IMG/VR virus record: IMGVR_UViG_3300044673_000327
Span: 21,289 to 85,288 of that record
Length of the DNA stretch: 64,000 nt
Origin: a virus
Direction: 5' to 3' (one strand)
Part shown: in pieces, positions 47,827 to 54,050 of the stretch
How positions within the stretch are numbered: position 1 is the first letter of the stretch
Layout of the letters: each line of letters starts with the position of its first letter
Notes under the pieces: model-generated
What the model was told of the DNA's origin: nothing
The model's database searches: none
What the model saw: the letters and a program-made list of their open reading frames with translations, nothing else
Translations under genes and position numbers: made by a program

Positions 47827-48230
47827 ACAAATACACGCTCTACTGGAAAGCGGGGAAGAAGGAAACGATAGAGGGGAACGATCTACGTGACGCTCTCGAA
47901 CGGGCGGGATACCCCGAAACGGTACTCGTATCGATAAGTCATGTATCTTTGGACGAGAACGATTACTGGTGGGATTCGGAACGGAAATGTTGGTCGCTTA
48001 ATAATCCCGAGTCTAAACCCCCGATCGATCTCAAAACGATCAAGCGGGTCGAGTACGTGTACGAAGAAATCCGTCGGTATAAGTTTATTACCGAGGTTCC
48101 TTTCTCGATGGAGACCGAAGAGATGGAAGATCATTTCGAGAACCTATTCGCCAACAATAAAGAGTTGTTTAAGAGCGCGGAGTTTATCGAATCCTCTACC
48201 CAACTCGATAATTTCTCGGTATTCGATTAA
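47823..48230 (+). CDS. hypothetical protein, 135 aa
   Basis: Not recognised. It is a charged soluble protein; residues 1-40 are beta-rich (YTLYWKAGKKETIEGNDLRD) and the C-terminal half is helical and acidic (MEDHFENLFANNKELFKSAE). It ends the 46256-48230 operon. Confidence 0.6.
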   Translation: MNKYTLYWKAGKKETIEGNDLRDALERAGYPETVLVSISHVSLDENDYWWDSERKCWSLNNPESKPPIDLKTIKRVEYVYEEIRRYKFITEVPFSMETEEMEDHFENLFANNKELFKSAEFIESSTQLDNFSVFD

Positions 48231-48282
48231 TCTCGGGAGGGGGAACGGTTTCTTTTTACCCTCTCGTGGGTATCATGACCCC

Positions 48283-48302
48283 GTTGGGTTAGCCCTTCGG
48301 GG
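48283..48302 (+). promoter_or_regulatory. degenerate class A element
   Basis: GTTGGGTTAGCCCTTCGGGG, lacking the T-run. It lies 110 nt upstream of an intact copy and has no gene directly after it. Confidence 0.45.
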
Positions 48303-48344
48303 TGTGATTTTATTTCTCTCTCTTTCAGTCCCCCCGTTTGTTGG

Positions 48345-48390
48345 CGTAGATTATTCGCGAATGAAGGAAGGAAAGAATTTATTTTTTTCT
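48345..48390. repeat. purine-rich dispersed repeat with TTCGCGAA palindrome
   Basis: GATTATTCGCGAATGAAGGA continues into AGGAAAGAATTTATTTTTTT, closely matching 6135-6179 and 18280-18320. Confidence 0.5.
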
Positions 48391-48412
48391 TCTTATCGGT
48401 GGGTGGCGTAAC

Positions 48413-48435
48413 TTTTTTAGGTTAGCCCTTCGGGG
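48413..48435 (+). promoter_or_regulatory. class A leader element
   Basis: It ends AGGTTAGCCCTTCGGGG, 33 nt before the ATG at 48469, with TTATCGGTGGGTGG upstream. Confidence 0.65.
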
Positions 48436-48468
48436 GGTATAGGAATAATTGAAGATAAAGAGGTGATT

Positions 48469-50136
48469 ATGAATCGTATCGCTAATTTAATCCCGAGGGG
48501 GGCGAATGTTTATTCGAGAAATCCGGTCGCCGCGGTTTTAACCAACCCGACGGAACTCGCCCGATCGCTCGGCACGATCTCCCATCCGTACCCTCTGTAT
48601 AGTACGGATGGGCGTTTATTTCTCGATGTGGATACGGCTTATATCGATACTCTCAAACCCCGTTTCACTCAACCTTACGACGATCGTATGGTGAACGGGA
48701 TGGCGAGATTGAACGCCGCCAAGTTTCGGAGTAACCCCGAGTTATTAGAAATGGTTGAAGCTTCGGCGGGACAAGCTGGATTAGACCCGGAATCCTTTTT
48801 GCGATCGCTCCGGCACGAGGTAGTCGGCAACAAGTTCTGGGAAACCCCATCCCGTAAAGCTCCCGATGGAATGTCGGGGGCGATCGAGGCTTTAGCGAGA
48901 GGGTACGGTATGGCGAGACAAAACCCCGATTTATCCCTGCCATCCGGCAAGGTCATCTCGGTTCATCTTCCTCAGCCCCAGCATCCCGTGAATCGGGCGA
49001 AACAGAAACCGCTCGGTGTAGACGAAGGTGTAGCCGATTGGATAGCGAATCGTGACCCCGAGGGTTTGATTTTATTCGGGGATAACTATATCGGTAAGGG
49101 GAAAGCGGGTCAGGCGATTATCCGGGATAAGGATATAGCCGTAGGGATACCGACCAAGAAACTCCCCGCGATGAGTCCCGATTCCTTTCTCTACGATGAA
49201 GATCTCGACGAGTATATCCGACGGGTCAGCCCGACAATCGAGCGCTTACAACAGCATCTCGATCGCGGGGGGAGATTGTACTTCCTCTCCACCGGTATCG
49301 GTACGGGGTTAGCCGTAGCCCGTAACGGACGCTCTCAGAAACGGGTAGGGGATTGGTTGGCTAACCGTCTATACGAACTCGGAGTACCCGAATCGATTAT
49401 CGGTAATCCCCTCGGTGGTTCACTATCCCGTCAGCCCGTCGTCGCGAGTCACGTCGTGTCTTTCGCTAGTCCCAAGATGGAGAGTAATTCCGTGAATAGA
49501 ACGGCTAATATTAGCATCCCCGAATGGAATCCCGAACCCTATTTATCGGGGGGTAAGGTGCTGATGGGAACGGGTCATCGTCCCGACAAACTGGGAGGCT
49601 ACGATATTTATCCCTCGACCCTTAACAAGCTCACCGATCTGGCGGGCAATTATCTAGAAGAACTCGAACCCGATCGGGTGGTATCGGGCATGGCTCAGGG
49701 ATGGGATAGCGCGTTGGCGATCGCCGCTATCCGTAAGGGTATCCCGTTGACCGCGGCTGTCGCTTTCGATGGGGTCGAGAAACGTTGGACTCCCGACGCT
49801 CAACGATTATTCCACCGTATTCTCGACAAGTCCGATAACGTGCGGGTTGTCGGTAATACGGGAAGCGGTCGGAGCGCGGGGCAACTACTTAACGATCGCA
49901 ATCTCTGGATGATCGATAACTCTTCCGGGGTTCTCGCCCTCTGGAACGGGACATCGGGGGGAACGGCTAATGCGGTTCGAGACGCTATCGGTCGCGATAA
50001 GCCTATCCTCAATCTCTGGGATGAGTGGCGGGGAAAACCTACCCCGATCGTCGCTAATCCGATCGCTCCCACTCCTACCGATTCCCGTCCCGGTTTCGGT
50101 AACTGGCAAGTCACCTATTACGGGAAACCGAAATAG
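48469..50136 (+). CDS. macro-like / SLOG fusion, predicted nucleotide binding
   Basis: Three parts are visible. Residues 1-160 are a helical unknown domain. Residues about 195-300 hold LILFGDNYIGKGKAGQAIIR, DIAVGIPTKKLP and FLSTGIGTGLAVARN, a macro-like Rossmannoid domain of the kind that binds ADP-ribose-type ligands. Residues about 365-530 are a SLOG (DprA/YspA-like) domain: MGTGHRPDKLGGYDIYP, VVSGMAQGWDSALAIAA, a W-x-P-D-A-Q-R-L-F-H segment, RNLWMIDNSSGVLALW and GTSGGTANAV. SLOG domains bind nucleotides or ADP-ribose derivatives. It is a class A early-type gene. Binding or removing a host signalling nucleotide is a testable guess. The start is ATG 48469 with AAAGAGG upstream; a GTG lies two codons earlier. 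Confidence 0.65.
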   Translation: MNRIANLIPRGANVYSRNPVAAVLTNPTELARSLGTISHPYPLYSTDGRLFLDVDTAYIDTLKPRFTQPYDDRMVNGMARLNAAKFRSNPELLEMVEASAGQAGLDPESFLRSLRHEVVGNKFWETPSRKAPDGMSGAIEALARGYGMARQNPDLSLPSGKVISVHLPQPQHPVNRAKQKPLGVDEGVADWIANRDPEGLILFGDNYIGKGKAGQAIIRDKDIAVGIPTKKLPAMSPDSFLYDEDLDEYIRRVSPTIERLQQHLDRGGRLYFLSTGIGTGLAVARNGRSQKRVGDWLANRLYELGVPESIIGNPLGGSLSRQPVVASHVVSFASPKMESNSVNRTANISIPEWNPEPYLSGGKVLMGTGHRPDKLGGYDIYPSTLNKLTDLAGNYLEELEPDRVVSGMAQGWDSALAIAAIRKGIPLTAAVAFDGVEKRWTPDAQRLFHRILDKSDNVRVVGNTGSGRSAGQLLNDRNLWMIDNSSGVLALWNGTSGGTANAVRDAIGRDKPILNLWDEWRGKPTPIVANPIAPTPTDSRPGFGNWQVTYYGKPK

Positions 50137-50317
50137 AGAGAAGAGAAAGAGAGAAGGGGATTAATTACTTTTTAAAAGAGGGTAATTAATTCTCTCCGTA
50201 TCCGATCGCCCCTCTATAAATTAATAACCTCTCCTTCATTCCTTCCTTCTCTCTCTAGGGTATAGAGATAGTCGGGAGGAATTGTTGTAGATGGGTTACT
50301 CGTGGTGGTAATTCAAT

Positions 50318-50340
50318 TTCTTTAGGTTAGCCCTTCGGGG
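50318..50340 (+). promoter_or_regulatory. class A leader element
   Basis: TTTAGGTTAGCCCTTCGGGG, 39 nt before the ATG at 50380. Confidence 0.65.
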
Positions 50341-50379
50341 TATCGGTGGGTGTAATTAATTTATTCAAAGTAGCCAATT

Positions 50380-50658
50380 ATGCTTTACGTTGTTGAACGC
50401 TGGAGACAACTTTCCGATAACAGTTGGGTGTTTCAATGCTTCGATGTTTATCAGAACGAAAAGACCGCGCGACGTATCGCCAAGATGTTTCATGACGCGG
50501 ATAAAGAATGGTTCCCAACTCGCACTCCTCGCAAGGTTAAACGTTCTGAAGTATCGACCTTTCTTCGTGCCGCTCGGAAAATCAAAGTAACCCTTAGCCT
50601 GTATCCCGACTTCTCTATGGGATGTTGGGGAGTGAACTTCCTAGAGGGAAGAAATTAA
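50380..50658 (+). CDS. hypothetical basic protein, 92 aa
   Basis: Not recognised. It is a basic, aromatic-rich protein (VVERWRQLSDNSWVFQCFDV, then KMFHDADKEWFPTRTPRKVK). It lies just upstream of the RNA polymerase gene and is separated from it by a long hairpin, so polymerase expression could depend on read-through from this class A promoter. Confidence 0.62.
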   Translation: MLYVVERWRQLSDNSWVFQCFDVYQNEKTARRIAKMFHDADKEWFPTRTPRKVKRSEVSTFLRAARKIKVTLSLYPDFSMGCWGVNFLEGRN

Positions 50659-50678
50659 TCGGAAATCATTTAATCAAA

Positions 50679-50741
50679 AACCTATCGGGGTTGGGTTAGT
50701 AGGTACTGCAATACCTCTTATCACTAACTTCCCGATAGGTT
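50679..50741 (+). promoter_or_regulatory. long three-tier hairpin in the RNA polymerase leader
   Basis: AACCTATCGGG and CCCGATAGGTT form an 11-bp outer stem. Inside it GTTAGT pairs with ACTAAC, and AGGTA with TACCT around a CTGCAA loop. It ends 28 nt before the polymerase ATG. There is no T-run after it, so it is more likely an RNA control or processing element than a simple terminator. Confidence 0.6.
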
Positions 50742-50769
50742 CCTGTTCACTCAACAAGGTAATTCTATC

Positions 50770-53397
50770 ATGAGCCAAGCCAAATACGTTCCGACCGAGA
50801 AGTTTATTCCCCGTCGGTTCCGATTCAACTCGTCTACAGAAGGCGAGTTCGTGGATCTCCCCGTGGAATTATGCACTCAATACCGCCACACTCTCTTTCA
50901 GGCGATGCACGGGAACGTGGATGACGTGATTCTCGTCGATTGTTCCAAGCTCACCTCCGATGACAAGGGACGGGAGATTAACCCCGACCTTGTTACTCAA
51001 GCACTGACCGACAACCTACCCGATGGATACCGCCTAGACGGGGCTACGGGTAGCCGGAAGAAAGGTCAGGTATTCGCTACCTCCCGTAAGGGAAAGACCT
51101 ACTCCGAACTCTACCTATCCGGTTCCAAGCGGGTATCCCATTATTCGATGCTCTGGAGCGAGAACCGGGCGATCGTTAACCTCTCGAATGTCCGTGTCGT
51201 GGTTCTCGATGATGCCGATTACGAACTGCAAGTAGAAATTGGAGTCGGTGATTGTCACGGTCTAATCGGTCACTCTCTTCATCAAGCGATCGTCGAAGCA
51301 TCAGATCCTTTTCTCAAGTCCCCGATCGATCCTCGGGGGATGCTCCAGTTCCGTCTAGCCCTCAAGTCCAAATGGTGCGCGAAGGGTACGACTCTACCCC
51401 TCGGTGGTGAGTTGGAATTCAAGGGGGAACCCGTCGATCTGATTCTGCCCGCTTCCTCGTTCAAGGGTTCATGTCCGAAGCTCGGTAAGGTTCACGAGTA
51501 CAAATCTCTGTACTTCGGGATCTATAAAGTCTCCCGCACCACCCGGTACTCTACCTCCCATACCGTGACGGGTTGGTTTCAATCCGAGGACTCCAAGAAG
51601 TTTCTTCTCGACGCGGCTCGCGAGGAGATGGAAACCCTGATCGAGAAACGCAAGGATGTCCGCAAGTTAGCCGTTCACTACCTCGATCGCACCGTGGGAA
51701 CGGTTGACGGGGAACTGTCCGACGACCCCGAAGAACGTATCGAACAGGAGAAGAAACTAGCCTTCTGCTCTTACGCCCGTATCTTGAGTAAGGACACTTA
51801 CAACCAACTCGCCCTACACCCGAAAACGAAGCAGTGGGCGAACCAGATTACCGCTAATCTAGTCAAGGATATAGCCCTCGGATCGTTCATTCGCGCCAAG
51901 GGTTCGATGTTAGCCCCATTGCCTTTCCTCAAGGGCGATACGGTTATCTCTCACGATTTACCGACGGGACAGTACGTCTATTGGCGATACCCGATCAGGG
52001 CTTACAACGACATCTTTAAGGTGTACGTTATCAACACAAGAGATTTGCGTTGTCGTCTCGAACGCTATCTCGGGTACTTTACCGATCTCAATCTTCTCGA
52101 CTCGATTTATTTTCAATCTCTCGTCAACTCCGATCTAACGGGAACGGCTTGGGTTTCTCCCTCCGTCGCCCGTAAATCAGCCGCCGATTATGACGGTGAT
52201 TACGGTTGTTTCATTCCCTGTAGCGAGATCCGTCCTCTTGCTGACGAGATCGATACTTGGCAGGAATTACCCGAACCGGTCAAACCCCCGAAGAATCCGA
52301 TTAACGGTTCCCTCGAATCCATCGCCGCCAAGTCGATGTCTAACAAGGTAGGTCTGATTTCCTACATCATCACCTGTTGCCGTATCCTCGGGTGGAAGTT
52401 TCATTACCCCAAGTTAGCGGAGGCTTTACAGACGGAAGTAGACGGTCTAAAATCCGAGAACCCCGTGGATTGGGCTTACGTTAACGATGTTCTAAAACGA
52501 ACGGGTAGCGCGTTTAAAGAAGCGGAGAAGAAGGGAATTCAGGCGTGGGTACGTTGTTACAAGCATCCCGATCTCTATACCCAACGCCCCCTTGTCTCCC
52601 ACTACGACGATATAATCTCCAAACTCTGCAATCTAACATCGGAGATGTGGGAAAAAGGAATCGACCCCGATGACATCTCCCCGTTCCAGTGTCGTTCTAC
52701 TCACGACTTCCGTTGTCTATTCGATCCCCTCGTTCCCTACGAATCGATTCCTAAAGAGTGGTTTCATCGGGCGGGCGATTGGGTTTACGAGTACAAGAAG
52801 ATGTTAGGAGGTGTCCTAAGAATCAAGAAAGAACGCATGACAGTGACCGAGATCGAGGAGTTCCGTCAGGGACTCAAGGAGATAGGCGACCACTTTAAAC
52901 GCAAAGCCGATTCGATCACCAATCCCGCGTCCAAGCTTAAGTTCGCCGCCGCCATGCACCGTGTCCTGCACGATCGCCCCAAGCCCGGCGAGGACAATTC
53001 GGAACGGATCTGCTCTCTGGTTTTTCAGATATTCCCCGACGAGTATATTCGAGCGCTCTCGACCCCTCCCAACTATCAATTCCGGTTGTGGAGAAATTGC
53101 GAGAAAGCACCTTCCGATCTAGGGGATAAGGTATTCAATAACGAGATCGTTCCCGTCAAGATCACTAATACCCGATTCACCGTTAACGGTCAGGAGGTGG
53201 ACGCGCTCTATATGGTCGAACTGCACACGGGTAAGAAGGTAGCCCGTGTTGTCACCGATAACATGGCGGGGTACGTCTCCCTGCCCCTACCCGAGACCCG
53301 TCTCGTGGTCAAGGTCAACTCGGTATTCAGCCCGAGTAAGAAGACCTATACTTATCACGAAGCTCGTGTAGTTCCCGAAGAAGCTCTAGAGTTCTAA
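50770..53397 (+). CDS. single-chain double-psi-beta-barrel RNA polymerase
   Basis: An 875-residue protein. The catalytic loop of the beta'-like barrel is SAADYDGDYGCF, with DYDGD at 473-477, matching the D-x-D-G-D of multisubunit RNA polymerase beta' (NADFDGD) and of single-chain relatives (YonO, QDE-1). About 65 residues before it lies YWRYPIRAYND (404-413), the equivalent of the barrel's R-x-P strand; after it comes SMSNKVGLISYIITCC, matching the G-x-I helix that follows the barrel in that family. A Lys-rich segment (LALKSKWCAKGTTLP, 196-210) may be the second barrel. The size is close to that of YonO. It should make RNA from phage DNA without host subunits. Start ATG has AAGG upstream. Confidence 0.78.
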   Translation: MSQAKYVPTEKFIPRRFRFNSSTEGEFVDLPVELCTQYRHTLFQAMHGNVDDVILVDCSKLTSDDKGREINPDLVTQALTDNLPDGYRLDGATGSRKKGQVFATSRKGKTYSELYLSGSKRVSHYSMLWSENRAIVNLSNVRVVVLDDADYELQVEIGVGDCHGLIGHSLHQAIVEASDPFLKSPIDPRGMLQFRLALKSKWCAKGTTLPLGGELEFKGEPVDLILPASSFKGSCPKLGKVHEYKSLYFGIYKVSRTTRYSTSHTVTGWFQSEDSKKFLLDAAREEMETLIEKRKDVRKLAVHYLDRTVGTVDGELSDDPEERIEQEKKLAFCSYARILSKDTYNQLALHPKTKQWANQITANLVKDIALGSFIRAKGSMLAPLPFLKGDTVISHDLPTGQYVYWRYPIRAYNDIFKVYVINTRDLRCRLERYLGYFTDLNLLDSIYFQSLVNSDLTGTAWVSPSVARKSAADYDGDYGCFIPCSEIRPLADEIDTWQELPEPVKPPKNPINGSLESIAAKSMSNKVGLISYIITCCRILGWKFHYPKLAEALQTEVDGLKSENPVDWAYVNDVLKRTGSAFKEAEKKGIQAWVRCYKHPDLYTQRPLVSHYDDIISKLCNLTSEMWEKGIDPDDISPFQCRSTHDFRCLFDPLVPYESIPKEWFHRAGDWVYEYKKMLGGVLRIKKERMTVTEIEEFRQGLKEIGDHFKRKADSITNPASKLKFAAAMHRVLHDRPKPGEDNSERICSLVFQIFPDEYIRALSTPPNYQFRLWRNCEKAPSDLGDKVFNNEIVPVKITNTRFTVNGQEVDALYMVELHTGKKVARVVTDNMAGYVSLPLPETRLVVKVNSVFSPSKKTYTYHEARVVPEEALEF

Positions 53398-53454
53398 TCT
53401 AGAGTACGAACATCGATGTAGTTTATCGGGAGGGCGATCGCTCTCCCTGGTTCT

Positions 53455-53772
53455 ATGACCTTTAAATTACAAATTGAATTGAGCAATCCAAGAACACTAT
53501 CAGATGTTGCTGTGATAGCGCAACTGTTGGAAGCTTACGAGGAATCAGAGGATCTTATTGTAGATTCGGAATTTCTTGTTAATGCTATCTACCAATTTTT
53601 CTTCGCCTTGAGAAGACAACTAATCGACTACGTGGAGCCGAGTGAACGGCTCAAAGAACTTAATTCCTATATCGAGGACTCTGGCGCAAGCTCGCACAAG
53701 CAAAAGTTCGTCCTAGACATCCTGCTAAGGCTATACGATTTGGAGTTGAAGAAAGAAGAAAGGAAGGAATAA
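53455..53772 (+). CDS. hypothetical helical protein, 105 aa
   Basis: Not recognised. It is an acidic, nearly all-helical protein (SDVAVIAQLLEAYEESEDLI, then FVLDILLRLYDLELKKEERK). It follows the RNA polymerase gene by 57 nt on the same strand and may be co-transcribed; a partner or accessory role is possible but unsupported. Base composition is A+T-richer than its neighbours. A terminator follows at 53800. Confidence 0.6.
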   Translation: MTFKLQIELSNPRTLSDVAVIAQLLEAYEESEDLIVDSEFLVNAIYQFFFALRRQLIDYVEPSERLKELNSYIEDSGASSHKQKFVLDILLRLYDLELKKEERKE

Positions 53773-53799
53773 TTATTAGTCTCGATTTTTAGGTTGATA

Positions 53800-53840
53800 A
53801 CTCCCCCGATGTGGGGGAGTTTTTCTTTTACCACGGGCTT
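53800..53840 (+). terminator. terminator followed by CCACGGGCTT
   Basis: ACTCCCCC pairs with GGGGGAGT, then TTTTCTTTTA and CCACGGGCTT. TTTTTAGGTT just upstream resembles the start of a class A element. Confidence 0.75.
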
Positions 53841-53852
53841 TAAAATAAACGA

Positions 53853-53979
53853 GGGAGTCAAGGTAAGGTAGACGGTTCGATTCCGTCATCGGATGGTTCC
53901 GTGTGAGGTTCGATTCCTCTTAACTACGGTAGCGAATAGGGTAATCCCCGCCGAGTAGGTTCGAGTCCTACAACTCCCA
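53853..53979 (+). tRNA. tRNA-like element with three T-arm-like hairpins
   Basis: GGGAGTC (from 53853) can pair with AACTCCC near the 3' end (six of seven), closing a tRNA-like acceptor stem with a proper T-arm (GTAGG-TTCGAGT-CCTAC) next to it. Between them lie two more T-arm-like hairpins (GACGG-TTCGATT-CCGTC and GAGG-TTCGATT-CCTC) plus small stems (GGA/TCC, CTA/TAG, GGG/CCC). The 127-nt length and missing standard anticodon arm exclude a normal tRNA. Fused remnants of a tRNA cluster or a tRNA mimic are the options. Confidence 0.45.
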
Positions 53980-54005
53980 CTAATCGGTTGAATAACCTTA
54001 ACGAC

Positions 54006-54020
54006 TAGGAAGACTAAAGG
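54006..54020 (+). promoter_or_regulatory. class C promoter-like element
   Basis: TAGGAAGACTAAAGG, 30 nt before the ATG at 54051 with a pyrimidine tract between, matching the layout at 10985. Confidence 0.6.
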
Positions 54021-54050
54021 AATTGAAAACTCTTTCTTTCCTTTCTTCCT

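Noticed and set aside
28811-48435. Integron-like attC sites (GTTAGCC in class A elements)
   Set aside because: The core does not match the GTTRRRY consensus, no integron integrase is present, and the fixed spacing to ATGs fits a leader element better.
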